Origin: Teichococcus deserti
GTDB taxonomy: Bacteria; Pseudomonadota; Alphaproteobacteria; Acetobacterales; Acetobacteraceae
DNA length: 41,107 nucleotides
Reading direction: 5' to 3'
Assembly: GCF_001982615.1 (NCBI RefSeq)
Contig: NZ_MLCO01000098.1
Location: 1 to 41,107, forward strand
Under the pieces are notes generated by a model, which ran no database searches, had not been told where the DNA came from, and worked only from the letters and a program-made list of their open reading frames with translations. Position numbers and translations under genes: made by a program. Shown one piece after another: positions 8,879-16,874 of the stretch; the stretch's first letter is position 1, and every line of letters starts with the position of its first letter.

Positions 8879-9877
8879 TCAATAAGTCTCGAAGATCCGC
8901 GCAATCTCGGCCGGGTCGCGCGTCACCGTCAGCGCGAAGGCCAGAAGGATGCGGGCTTTCTGCGGGTTGAGGTTGTCGCCTGCCAGGATCCCCTGTTCGC
9001 GCATCTTGGCGCCGGCGACCACGCGGCCGCTGCCGACGCGGGCGGACTGGACGACGGTGACGCCGCCTTTCACCGCTTCGGCCAGGGCCTCGGCTTCCCA
9101 GGGCGTCGGGTTGCCGGGGGCGAAGCCGGCGCTGACGATGCCCTGGGCGCCGGCGGCGACGAAGGCGCGCACCGCCGTCCCGTCGGAATCGGCATAGGCG
9201 TAGGTGATGTCGACGCGGGGCAGGGACTCCATGGTCCGCAGGTCGAATTCGGTGTTCGGCGCGGTCTTGCGCAGCGGGCGGCGGTAGAAGGCGACCTTGT
9301 CGGCGTCCGCCTGGCCGAGCACGCCGAAATCGGGGGTGCGGAAGGTCTGCATCCGCCAGGTGGCGGTCTTGGTCACCTCGCGCGCGGCGTGGATCTCGTC
9401 GTTCAGCATCAGCAGCACGCCCATGCCGCGGGCATCCGGGCAGGCGGCGACGCGGACCGCGTTCAGCAGGTTCATCGGCATGTCCGAGGACAGGCCGGTG
9501 GCCGGGCGCTGGGCGCCGACCATGACCACGGGCACGTCGATCTTCAGGCCGAGGGAGAGGGCGAAGGCGGTCTCCTCCATGGTGGAGGTGCCATGGCCGA
9601 TGACGATGCCGGCGAGGCCGGGGATCTCGTCCACCGCGGCGTGGCAGGCCTCGGCCAGGGCGCGCCAGTCCTTGAAGCCGATGCGGCTGGAGATGACGGC
9701 GCCATAGGGACGGGCGATGACCTCGGCGACCATGGCGAGCTCAGGGACGCGGGCCATGATGGTCTCGGTCGCCATCACCTGGCCGAGGGTCGAGTAATCC
9801 TGGATGTCCAGCGCGTGCCGGCCGAGCGAGGCCATGGTGCCGCCAGTGCCGATGAAGGCGACGCGGGGAAGGGACAT
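8879..9877 (-). CDS. Asparaginase-family amidohydrolase with altered active site
   Basis: A 332-residue cytoplasmic protein (no signal peptide) of the bacterial L-asparaginase family. Motif 1 (GTGGTMAS, Thr14) and the distal Lys of the second triad (EVTKT, Lys170) are kept. The second motif, normally HGTDT, reads HGTST, so the catalytic/substrate-binding Asp is Ser98. The substrate-binding Ser-Gln pair reads Ser64-Arg65 in ISSRIGF. By comparison with Escherichia coli AnsB these changes should alter substrate choice; hydrolysis of another amide or a lactone-like substrate is possible. The ATG at 9877 has AGGAG about 10 bases upstream. It lies 82 bases downstream of the MATE gene and may be co-transcribed. 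Confidence 0.85.
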   Translation of the reverse strand: MSLPRVAFIGTGGTMASLGRHALDIQDYSTLGQVMATETIMARVPELAMVAEVIARPYGAVISSRIGFKDWRALAEACHAAVDEIPGLAGIVIGHGTSTMEETAFALSLGLKIDVPVVMVGAQRPATGLSSDMPMNLLNAVRVAACPDARGMGVLLMLNDEIHAAREVTKTATWRMQTFRTPDFGVLGQADADKVAFYRRPLRKTAPNTEFDLRTMESLPRVDITYAYADSDGTAVRAFVAAGAQGIVSAGFAPGNPTPWEAEALAEAVKGGVTVVQSARVGSGRVVAGAKMREQGILAGDNLNPQKARILLAFALTVTRDPAEIARIFETY

Positions 9878-9926
9878 CGGGGCTGCTCCTGTCTGTGTCT
9901 CGGTGATGACAGGATAGGGCGGGGGC

Positions 9927-9961
9927 GGGGAATTCCCCCAGGCCCCCGCGGCAGCTTTTTT
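9927..9961 (+). repeat. Short relative of the intergenic repeat end unit
   Basis: The perfect palindrome GGGGAATTCCCC (9927-9938) is followed by CAGGCCCCCGCGGCAGC and TTTTTT. This matches the end-unit plan (G/C hairpin with AATT core, C-rich spacer, T-run) seen in repeats 1 and 2. It sits between the MATE stop and the asparaginase start. Confidence 0.5.
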
Positions 9962-11369
9962 ACGCGCGGGGCAGCGGCGCCAGGCGGCGGGCGCGGAAGC
10001 CGCCGCGCTGGGCCAGGTTCTGCCAGCGCAGCGTCATCATCACCGCGACGATGGCCAGGCCGCAGGCCAGCCCGACCCAGACGCCCTGCGGCCCGAAGCC
10101 GGCGGGGAAGCCGAGGCCGAGGCCGACCGGCAGCGCCAGCCCCCAATAGCCGAGTGCGGCGAAGAGCAGCGGCAGCCGCGTGTCCTTCAGCCCGCGCAGC
10201 GCGCCGGCGGCGACCGCCTGCACGCCGTCGGCCAGCTGGAAGATGCCGGCGATGACCAGCAGGCTGGCGGCGAGCTGCCGGGTCTCGGCCAGTTCCGGCG
10301 CCAGGAACAGGGCCGCGATCTGCTCCGACAGGGTCAGCAGCAGCAGCGCGGTCACCGCCATGAAGCCAGCGGCCATGCCGATCGCGGTCCAGCCGGCGCG
10401 CCAGGCGCCGCGGGCGTCGCTGGCGCCGGCGGCCAGGCCCACGCGGGCGGTGGCGGCCTGGCCGATGCCCATCGGGATCATGAAGCAGGCGCTGGCGATC
10501 TGCAGGGCGACGGCATGGGCGGCCACCGCCCGCGGGCTGATCCAGCCCATGACCAGTGCGGTGGCCGAGAAGATGCCGATCTCCATCAGCATCGAGCCGG
10601 CGATCGGCAGGCCGATCAGCACGATCTCCTGCATGCGGCGCCAGTCGGTGCGCCAGAACCGGCCGGCCAGCTTGAAGCGGGACAGGCGGCGATCCAGCCG
10701 GATCCACAGCGCGAGGGAGAGAAACATCGCCAGGTTGGCGATGGCGCTGGACAGCCCGGCCCCGAAGGCGCCGAGCGAGGGCAGGCCGAAGCCGCCGCCG
10801 ACCAGCAGCCAGACCAGCAGCGCGTTCAGCAGCACGGCGGCCAGCGCCACGCAGAGTGCCGGCCCCGGCCGCTGCAGGGCGGCCAGGAAACCGCGCAGCA
10901 GCAGGAAGCCATAGACGAAGGGCAGGCCCCAGAGCAGCGCGCGGTTGTAGTGCTGCGCCGCCTCGGCCAGCGCCGGGTCCTGCCCGGCCAGCCGCAGCAG
11001 CGTCCCCGTGTTCCACAGCAGCGTGCCGAGCACGGCGAACAGCGGCACAATGAGCCAGGCGGCCTGGCGGAAGGTGCGGCGCATCTCGCGCATGTGGTGG
11101 CGCACCCGGCCGCGCTCCTGCGCCAGCATGGCGGCGGCCGAGAAGGCCAGCCCCATCGGCAAGGCGAGCGCGATGAAATACAGGTTGCCCCCCAGGGTCG
11201 CCGCAGCCAGCGGCAGCTCTCCCAGCTGGCCCAGGAAGAAGGTGTCGGTCAGCACCAGCGCGATCTGCGACAGGTTGGTGAGCGCCAGGGGCCAGGCCAG
11301 CGCCAGCATGGCGCCGAGCTCCCTCCCCCAGCCGGTCTGGGGGTTGGTCCCCGCGGCGTGTTGTGACAT
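9960..11369 (-). CDS. MATE-family multidrug/cation exporter
   Basis: A 469-residue integral membrane protein with about 12 hydrophobic segments in two repeated halves. The N-terminal segment MLALAWPLALTNLSQ followed by TDTFFLGQLG is typical of NorM/DinF-type MATE transporters, which export drugs or metabolites in exchange for H+ or Na+. The second half begins near RMQEIVLIGLPIAGSM. ATG 11369 was chosen because the sequence before it (Pro/Ala/Arg-rich) does not look like transporter. The substrate cannot be predicted. It is divergent from an MFS gene, with about 155 bp between them. Confidence 0.9.
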   Translation of the reverse strand: MSQHAAGTNPQTGWGRELGAMLALAWPLALTNLSQIALVLTDTFFLGQLGELPLAAATLGGNLYFIALALPMGLAFSAAAMLAQERGRVRHHMREMRRTFRQAAWLIVPLFAVLGTLLWNTGTLLRLAGQDPALAEAAQHYNRALLWGLPFVYGFLLLRGFLAALQRPGPALCVALAAVLLNALLVWLLVGGGFGLPSLGAFGAGLSSAIANLAMFLSLALWIRLDRRLSRFKLAGRFWRTDWRRMQEIVLIGLPIAGSMLMEIGIFSATALVMGWISPRAVAAHAVALQIASACFMIPMGIGQAATARVGLAAGASDARGAWRAGWTAIGMAAGFMAVTALLLLTLSEQIAALFLAPELAETRQLAASLLVIAGIFQLADGVQAVAAGALRGLKDTRLPLLFAALGYWGLALPVGLGLGFPAGFGPQGVWVGLACGLAIVAVMMTLRWQNLAQRGGFRARRLAPLPRA

Positions 11370-11523
11370 GGCCCGATGGCTGTAGCGCGAAACGGCGCGG
11401 CTGGCTTGTGGCGATCCGGCGACGCCGGGGGCGGGCCGCGGGGGGCTGCCATGCGCCGCGGCGTCGGGGACAGGCGGCTGCCGCGGTGCCATATGCGCGA
11501 CCCCTGATGCGTGGAGCGCGCCG

Positions 11524-12723
11524 ATGACCGCCACCCCTGCCGCCATCCCCGCCTGGCTGACCCTGCTGCTGGCCACCGCCTGCGGGGTGATCGTCGCCAA
11601 CATTTATTACGCCCAGCCGCTGATCGGGCCGATCAGCGCGGCGCTGGGCCTGTCGCCGGGGGCGGCGGGGCTGATCGTGACGATGACGCAGATCGGCTAT
11701 GGCGCCGGGCTGCTGCTGGTGGTGCCGCTGGGCGACCTGGTGGAGAACCGCCGGCTGGTGCTGGCGGTGATGGGGCTGGCCTTTCTCGGACTGCTGGGCG
11801 CGGCGCTGGCGCAGGGGGCGGCGGTCTTCCTGGCCGCGGCGCTGGTGATCGGGCTGGGCTCGGTGGCGGTGCAGATCCTGGTGCCGCTCGCCGCCCATCT
11901 GGCGCCGGAGACGATGCGCGGCCGCATGGTCGGCAACGTCATGAGCGGGCTGATGCTGGGCATCATGCTGGCGCGGCCGGTCTCCAGCTTCGCGACCGCC
12001 GCCCTGGGCAGCTGGCACGCCATCTTCTGGATCTCGGCGGCGGCGATGGTGCTGCTCGGGCTGGTGCTGCGCGTCGCCCTGCCGGTGCGGCAGCCGCCGC
12101 CAGGGCTGCGCTACGGCCAGCTGCTGGGCTCGATGGGGCGGCTGGCGGTGGGCGTGCCGCAGCTGCGGCGGCGGGCGCTGTACCAGTCTGGCCAGTTCGG
12201 CGCCTTCAGCCTGTTCTGGACCACCGTGCCGCTGCATCTGGCCCAGGATTTTTATCTCACGCAGACCGGCATTGCGCTGTTCGCCCTGGCCGGCGTGGCC
12301 GGCGCCGTCGCCGCCCCCATCGCCGGGCGGGTCGCCGATCGCGGCCTCGTCCGGCCGGCCAGCGGCCTGGCCATGCTGGCCGTCGCCGTCTCCTTCCCGA
12401 TGACCTGGATCGCGCCGCAGGGCTCGACGCTGGCGCTCGGGCTGCTGGTGGCCTCGGCCATCCTGCTCGACTTCGGCGTCTCGGCGAATGTCGTGCTCGG
12501 GCAGCGCGTGCTGTTCACGCTCGGCGCCGAGATGCGCAGCCGGCTGAACGGCCTCTACATGGCGACCTTCTTCCTCGGGGGCGCGCTGGGCTCGGCGCTG
12601 GGCGGCTGGGCCTTCGCCGCCGGCGGCTGGTTCTGGTCCAGCCTGGCCGGCCTGGCGCTGCCGGTCACAGCGCTGGCCTATTGGGCGACCGAGCGCCCGG
12701 CGCGGGCCCGGCCTGCCACCTGA
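11524..12723 (+). CDS. Major facilitator superfamily transporter
   Basis: A 399-residue protein with about 12 transmembrane helices. The opening CGVIVANIYYAQPLIGPIS and the loop GDLVENRRLVL fit the AraJ/YgaY-like branch of MFS drug or sugar exporters. The short charged loop between helices 6 and 7 is visible near VRQPPPGLRYGQLLG. The ATG at 11524 has GGAG 7 bases upstream. It is divergent from the MATE gene, so this is an export-gene pair; substrates are unknown. Confidence 0.9.
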   Translation: MTATPAAIPAWLTLLLATACGVIVANIYYAQPLIGPISAALGLSPGAAGLIVTMTQIGYGAGLLLVVPLGDLVENRRLVLAVMGLAFLGLLGAALAQGAAVFLAAALVIGLGSVAVQILVPLAAHLAPETMRGRMVGNVMSGLMLGIMLARPVSSFATAALGSWHAIFWISAAAMVLLGLVLRVALPVRQPPPGLRYGQLLGSMGRLAVGVPQLRRRALYQSGQFGAFSLFWTTVPLHLAQDFYLTQTGIALFALAGVAGAVAAPIAGRVADRGLVRPASGLAMLAVAVSFPMTWIAPQGSTLALGLLVASAILLDFGVSANVVLGQRVLFTLGAEMRSRLNGLYMATFFLGGALGSALGGWAFAAGGWFWSSLAGLALPVTALAYWATERPARARPAT

Positions 12724-12881
12724 ACCACCCGTGCCTGCGCTTTTCCTGGGCAGAAACGATTTCTGAACTTTCCTCCATCGGGAGGCTGGAGCGGCTTCGC
12801 GCTTTCATGTCAGGCTCGTTCCGGGAAGGCATGCTTTTTGCTGCCAACCCCCAACAAAACCTGCCACGGGGGCTACGGACT

Positions 12882-14489
12882 GTGACTTCCAGGAATTTCC
12901 CGCTCAAGCGCCGCCTGATGCTGGGCGCTGCCGCCCTGCTGGGCCTCGCCGCCCTGGCCGCGCCCGGCCAGGCCGCGGCGCAGAAGCTGACCATCGCCAT
13001 CGGCGGCTCGGTCACCTCGATGGACCCGCATTTCTACAACGCCTCGCCGAACAACAGCGTCACCGCGCATTTCTTCGACAAGCTGGTCGAGTTCGATGCC
13101 AAGGCGCAGCTGGTGCCCTCGCTGGCCGAATCCTGGCGCACCGTCTCGGAGACCGTGTGGGAGTTCAAGCTGCGCGCCGGGGTGAAGTGGCATGACGGCC
13201 GCGACTTCACCGCCGAGGACGTCGCCTACACCTTTCAGCGCGCCCCCAACGTGCCGAACAGCCCGGGCGGCTTCGGCGCCTTCGTGCGCGCCGTGCAGAA
13301 GGTCGAGATCATCGACCCGCTGACCATCCGCATCCACACCCCCGGCCCTTATCCGATGCTGCTGGGCGACTTCGCCTCGCTCGCCATCATCTCGCGCCAT
13401 GCGGGCGAGGGGGCGTCCACCGAGGACTACAACAGCGGCCGCGCGGTGATCGGCACCGGCCCCTACCGCTTCGTCTCCTACGCCCCCGGCAACCGCACCC
13501 TGATGCGGCGCAACGACACCTACTGGGGCGGCCGGCCGAGCTGGGCCGAGGTCGACTACCGCGTCATCTCCTCGCCACCGGCGCGCACCGCGGCGATCCT
13601 GGCGGGCGATGTCGACATCATCGATGCGGTGCCCTCCTCCGACATCCAGGGGCTGCGTGGCGAGGCGGCGCTGAAGCTGACCAGCATCCAGGGCCTGCGC
13701 GTCATCTACCTGGCGCCCGACCGCTCGCGCAGCGAGAACCCCGTCTTCGTCACCGACAACGACGGCAAGCCGCTGGCGACCAACCCCTTCAACGATCTGC
13801 GCGTCCGCCGCGCCCTGACCATGGCGATCGCCCGCGACGCCCTGGCCGAGCGCGTCATGCTGGGCACCGCCCAGCCGGCCGGGCAGTGGCTGCCGCCGGG
13901 CGCCTATTCCTACAACGACAGCATCACCCCGCCGAAGCAGGACCTGGAGGGCGCCCGCAAGCTGCTGGCCGAGGCCGGCTTCCCCAACGGCTTCCGCATG
14001 ACCCTGCACACGCCGAACGACCGCTACCCGAATGACTCGCGCACCGCCCAGGCGGTGGCGCAGATGTGGACCCGCATCGGCGTGCAGACCCAGGTCGAGG
14101 CGCTGCCCTGGGCGGCCTTCTCGGCCCGCTCCTCGCGCCAGGAATTCGGCATGCGGCTGCTCGGCTGGGGCAGCGTCACCGGCGAGGCCTCCTATGCGCT
14201 GGTGAACATCCTGGCGACCCAGGACCCGGCCAGGCGCACCGGCGCCAACAACCAGGGCCGCTACTCCAACCCGGCGCTCGACGCGCTGACCGAGCGGGCC
14301 GCCGGCACCCTCGACGATGTGAAGCGCGAGGAGCTGCTGCGCCAGGCGATCAAGATGGCGATCGACGACGTCGCCATCATCCCGCTGCACCAGCTGGTCA
14401 ATACCTGGGCGGTGAAGCGCAGCCTGAACCACAATCCGCGCATGGACGAGCGCACCCGGGCGATGGACGTGACGCCGGGCAACTCCTGA
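12882..14489 (+). CDS. ABC transporter substrate-binding protein, family 5 (peptide/nickel type)
   Basis: A periplasmic binding protein of the OppA/DppA/NikA class, 535 residues. A clear signal peptide (basic FPLKRR, hydrophobic LMLGAAALLGLAALAAP, cleavage after AAA) begins at the GTG at 12882, which has GGGGG about 9 bases upstream. The frame is open much further upstream, but that part is antisense-like sequence over the MFS gene. Family landmarks include PSLAESWRTVSETVWEFKLR, VKWHDGRDFTAEDVAYTF, GTGPYRFVSY and RVRRALTMAIARDAL. No permease or ATPase genes accompany it, so it must use a transporter encoded elsewhere or act as an orphan. Ligand unknown. Confidence 0.9.
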   Translation: MTSRNFPLKRRLMLGAAALLGLAALAAPGQAAAQKLTIAIGGSVTSMDPHFYNASPNNSVTAHFFDKLVEFDAKAQLVPSLAESWRTVSETVWEFKLRAGVKWHDGRDFTAEDVAYTFQRAPNVPNSPGGFGAFVRAVQKVEIIDPLTIRIHTPGPYPMLLGDFASLAIISRHAGEGASTEDYNSGRAVIGTGPYRFVSYAPGNRTLMRRNDTYWGGRPSWAEVDYRVISSPPARTAAILAGDVDIIDAVPSSDIQGLRGEAALKLTSIQGLRVIYLAPDRSRSENPVFVTDNDGKPLATNPFNDLRVRRALTMAIARDALAERVMLGTAQPAGQWLPPGAYSYNDSITPPKQDLEGARKLLAEAGFPNGFRMTLHTPNDRYPNDSRTAQAVAQMWTRIGVQTQVEALPWAAFSARSSRQEFGMRLLGWGSVTGEASYALVNILATQDPARRTGANNQGRYSNPALDALTERAAGTLDDVKREELLRQAIKMAIDDVAIIPLHQLVNTWAVKRSLNHNPRMDERTRAMDVTPGNS

Positions 14490-14505
14490 CCACAGACAGC
14501 AAGCA

Positions 14506-14540
14506 CCGGGGGAACTGAGTTCCCCCGGACCCCCACCTTC
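14506..14540 (+). terminator. Repeat end-unit hairpin after the binding-protein gene
   Basis: CCGGGGGAAC and GTTCCCCCGG form a 10-bp perfect stem with a TGA loop, followed by ACCCCCACCTTCATT. It is a solo relative of the intergenic repeat ends and lies 17 bases after the stop codon, where a terminator is expected. The T-run is weak. Confidence 0.55.
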
Positions 14541-14576
14541 ATTAGACTCCTCCCCAACGCCACACGGGGACACGCC

Positions 14577-15623
14577 ATGCGCCGACGCACCATGCTCGCA
14601 GCGCCGCTTCTCGCCACGCCGCTCCTGGCCTCCACCGCCGGGGCGCAGCCCGCCGGCGTCGCCTTCGAGGAATTCCTCGTCCCCGGGGGGGATCCGGGCA
14701 TCCAGCTCTATCTTCGCAACAAGCGCGGCGAATCGACGCCGGCCGGGCGCGGCGACCGCGTCGTGCTCTGCCTGCACGGCGCCACCTACCCGGCCAGCAC
14801 CAGCTTCGACCTACCGGTCGGCGGCGTCTCCTGGATGGACTACATGGCGGGGCGCGGCTTCGACGTCTGGTGCCTGGACCTGCGCAACTACGGCCGCTCG
14901 ACCCGCGAGGCCGCCATGGGCCAGCCGCCCGAGGCCAATGCGCCGCTGACCTCGGGCGAGATCGCCCAGAAGGACATCGCCGCCGCCGCCGCCTTCATCC
15001 GCCAGCGCCGCAACGTGCCCAAGATCGTCCATCTCGGCTGGTCCTGGGGCACCAGCCTGCAGGCCCGCTTCGCCGCCGACAATCCGTCGCTGGTCGAGCG
15101 CCTGGTGCTCTACGCCCCGCAATGGCTGCGCGACGGGCCGAGCCCGGCCGCCGCCGGGGCGGGCGAGACGCTCGGCGCCTATCGCAGCGTGACGCGCGCC
15201 GATGCCCGCGCCCGCTGGTTCAACGGCGTGCCCGAGGCGAAGCGCGCCAGCCTCTTCCCGGCCGGCTGGTACGAGCACTGGGCCGACGCCACCTTCGCCA
15301 CCGACCCCGAGGGCATGCGCCAGGTGCCGTCGGCCCTGCGCGCACCGAATGGCGTGCTGGCCGATTCCCGCGCCTACTGGCAATCGGGAAAACCCTTCTA
15401 CGACCCGGCGGCGATCACCGCGCCGACCCTGCTGGTGCTGGCCGAATGGGACCGCGACACCCCTCCGGCGCTGGCCATGGCCTTGTTTCCATTGTTGACC
15501 CGCAGCCCCGGCAAGCGCCTGGTGGTGCTCGCCGAGGGCACCCATGGCATCCTGCTGGAGCGCAACCGCGGCGCCCTGTTCCAGGCCGTCCAGGTTTTCC
15601 TCGAGGAGCCGATTGCCGGTTGA
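14577..15623 (+). CDS. Secreted alpha/beta-hydrolase
   Basis: A 348-residue protein with a signal peptide (MRRRTM, then LAAPLLATPLLASTAGAQ). Alpha/beta-hydrolase features in order: VVLCLHGATYPAS (oxyanion-hole HG), DVWCLDLRNYGRS, the nucleophile elbow GWSWGTS with Ser as the likely nucleophile, LAEWDRDTPP (acid Asp) and AEGTHGILLE (catalytic His). The elbow is GWSWG rather than the common GxSMG/GxSGG form. An esterase or lipase-like role outside the cytoplasm is likely; the substrate is unknown. Its neighbours give no pathway clue. Confidence 0.85.
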   Translation: MRRRTMLAAPLLATPLLASTAGAQPAGVAFEEFLVPGGDPGIQLYLRNKRGESTPAGRGDRVVLCLHGATYPASTSFDLPVGGVSWMDYMAGRGFDVWCLDLRNYGRSTREAAMGQPPEANAPLTSGEIAQKDIAAAAAFIRQRRNVPKIVHLGWSWGTSLQARFAADNPSLVERLVLYAPQWLRDGPSPAAAGAGETLGAYRSVTRADARARWFNGVPEAKRASLFPAGWYEHWADATFATDPEGMRQVPSALRAPNGVLADSRAYWQSGKPFYDPAAITAPTLLVLAEWDRDTPPALAMALFPLLTRSPGKRLVVLAEGTHGILLERNRGALFQAVQVFLEEPIAG

Positions 15624-15624
15624 A

Positions 15625-15650
15625 CAGGGCTTTGATCAACGGCCCTGCTT
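15625..15650 (+). terminator. Weak hairpin after the hydrolase gene
   Basis: CAGGGC and GCCCTG pair around a loop containing TTGATCAA, itself a palindrome, immediately after the stop codon. No clear T-run follows (CTTGTCG), so this is only a possible terminator. Confidence 0.35.
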
Positions 15651-15726
15651 GTCGATGGCCCCCCTCCCGTCCTACATGTAGCCCGTCGACTGTTTTGGTT
15701 CGGCTTGCTGTTCCAGCTCGCCCCAG

Positions 15727-15747
15727 CCCGCCCCTGCCCGGGGCGGG
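15727..15747 (+). promoter_or_regulatory. GC-only hairpin in the cold-shock gene leader
   Basis: CCCGCCCC and GGGGCGGG form a perfect 8-bp stem with a TGCCC loop, about 90 bases before the csp start. The gap between the hydrolase and csp is 212 bp. Long structured 5' leaders are usual for cold-shock genes, so this may be part of a temperature-responsive leader. Whether it is transcribed is not known. Confidence 0.3.
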
Positions 15748-15835
15748 TGCGTAGCGTGCCTGGTGCCCGTTCCTTTTCGAGGTTGATCCGTCGTGCATGT
15801 TGCGCGGCGGCAACGCATTCTAACGGAGCACCCCG

Positions 15836-16042
15836 ATGCCGATCGGTACCGTGAAGTGGTTCAACGCAACCAAGGGTTATGGCTTCATCCAGCCGGAAGA
15901 CGGCTCCAAGGACGTCTTCGTGCACATCTCCGATGTGCAGCGCGCCGGCCTGCAGGGCCTGCAGGAAGGCGAGCGGATGGAGTATGAGCTGCAGCGCGGC
16001 CGCGAGGGCAAGCTGTCGGCGTCGAACCTGAAGCAGGCCTGA
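15836..16042 (+). CDS. Cold-shock domain protein (CspA family)
   Basis: A 68-residue single-strand nucleic-acid-binding protein that acts as an RNA chaperone. It opens with the canonical GTVKWFNATKGYGFI and carries both RNA-binding motifs, RNP1 (KGYGFI) and RNP2 (VFVHIS). Length is normal for the family. The ribosome site is ACGGAG, about 8 bases before the ATG. It is preceded by a 212-bp gap and followed by a strong hairpin, so it is probably monocistronic. Confidence 0.95.
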   Translation: MPIGTVKWFNATKGYGFIQPEDGSKDVFVHISDVQRAGLQGLQEGERMEYELQRGREGKLSASNLKQA

Positions 16043-16094
16043 CCCGGATCGGCCGCCGGCCCGGTTGTCCCGGGCGGGCGGCCCTCGGCCCTGG

Positions 16095-16133
16095 CTGGAC
16101 CAAGAGGCTGGACCAAGAGGCCGGACCAAGAGA
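16095..16133 (+). repeat. Three tandem copies of a 13-bp unit
   Basis: The unit CTGGACCAAGAGG occurs at 16095-16107 and 16108-16120, then with two differences at 16121-16133. The array lies between the csp stop and its terminator hairpin, so it would sit in the csp 3' UTR. Confidence 0.9.
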
Positions 16134-16134
16134 C

Positions 16135-16163
16135 GGGCGCGCCGGCAACGGCGCGCCCGTTTC
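16135..16163 (+). terminator. Terminator of the cold-shock gene
   Basis: GGGCGCGCC (16135-16143) and GGCGCGCCC (16150-16158) form a perfect 9-bp stem with a 6-base loop, followed by GTTTCGTCTC. It is a good intrinsic terminator for csp. Confidence 0.7.
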
Positions 16164-16227
16164 GTCTCTCGACCCCCTTTAAACCACAGGCCGCTCACCC
16201 GGCCCCTGACCTCGGAGGCATGCCCGT

Positions 16228-16437
16228 ATGGGACGCACACCCAATTACGGACAGCAGCGCGCCGATCGCACCCGCGCCAAGCAGGCCAAGGCCGACGCCA
16301 AGGCCGCCGCCCGCGAGGAGGAGCGCGCCCGCCGCAAGGCCGCGATCGAGGCTGGCCTCGACCCTGACATGGGCGAGCCGGTCACCCTGCCGCCGGCCGA
16401 TGACGACGAGGCGCCGACCCCGGGCGAGCGCGGCTGA
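16228..16437 (+). CDS. Small charged hypothetical protein
   Basis: Sixty-nine residues: a short polar head (MGRTPNYGQQRADRTR), an Ala/Lys/Arg/Glu-rich central stretch to about residue 41 that would form one long helix, and an acidic Pro-rich tail. There is no signal peptide or membrane segment. GGAGG about 9 bases before the ATG is a good ribosome site and supports real translation. It lies 40 bp upstream of another small gene. I do not recognise a function; the basic helix could bind nucleic acid, but that is speculation. Confidence 0.65.
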   Translation: MGRTPNYGQQRADRTRAKQAKADAKAAAREEERARRKAAIEAGLDPDMGEPVTLPPADDDEAPTPGERG

Positions 16438-16476
16438 GCAGGCGCCCTGCCATCGGCAGGGCGCGGGAGTGACCGC

Positions 16477-16728
16477 ATGGCGTCGCGCAACACGGGTGCC
16501 TTCACCTTCTTCGACGTCGTCTACGAGGACGGCACCCGCCGCTCCAACCGCAAGGTGCCGAGCGACATCCTGGGCGGGCTGGACGGCGACGAGCCGGCCC
16601 GCACGCTGATCGAGGGGCAGGACGAGGAGATCGCCAAGGCTTCGGGCAAGCCGCGGCCGGTGATCGCCGAGCTGTCCCGCAGCCCGGTGGCCAAGCCGGT
16701 CAAGGTGCCCTTCGGCAAGAAGAAGTAG
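16477..16728 (+). CDS. Small hypothetical protein, basic C-terminus
   Basis: Eighty-three residues, starting ASRNTGAFTFFDVVYEDG and ending in a Lys-rich tail (KPVKVPFGKKK). The first half looks like a small folded beta domain; the second half is charged. GGGAG lies about 7 bases before the ATG. It is followed by a strong terminator, so 16228-16728 is probably a two-gene unit. I do not recognise a function. Confidence 0.65.
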   Translation: MASRNTGAFTFFDVVYEDGTRRSNRKVPSDILGGLDGDEPARTLIEGQDEEIAKASGKPRPVIAELSRSPVAKPVKVPFGKKK

Positions 16729-16753
16729 CAGCCGGGGCCAGCCCTGGCGCGAT

Positions 16754-16796
16754 GCCGGCGGCGGTGGCGCTCAGCCCCGCCGCCGGCCGCGTTTTT
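16754..16796 (+). terminator. Terminator after the small-protein pair
   Basis: GCCGGCGGCGG (16754-16764) and CCGCCGCCGGC (16777-16787) form a perfect 11-bp stem, followed by CGCGTTTTT. It is a strong intrinsic terminator that separates the small genes from the sugar-acid operon. Confidence 0.75.
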
Positions 16797-16815
16797 GCCG
16801 GGTCTTTTCCGCCCG

Positions 16816-16844
16816 TTGACAGCCCAACCGGCCCGGTCGACGCT
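16816..16844 (+). promoter_or_regulatory. Candidate promoter of the sugar-acid operon (-35 TTGACA)
   Basis: A perfect TTGACA at 16816-16821 lies just after the preceding terminator and about 55 bases before the dehydratase start. The -10 region at normal spacing (around GACGCTT) is weak. Confidence 0.45.
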
Positions 16845-16874
16845 TCCCTCCAGGACGAGGGGAGAATGCGGACC

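Noticed and set aside
8652-8882. Small minus-strand frame (76 codons) and a plus-strand frame at 8683-8865
   Set aside because: Both lie inside intergenic repeat copy 2. A similar frame exists in copy 1, but the likeness reflects the shared DNA repeat with its hairpins, not a protein; there is no ribosome site.
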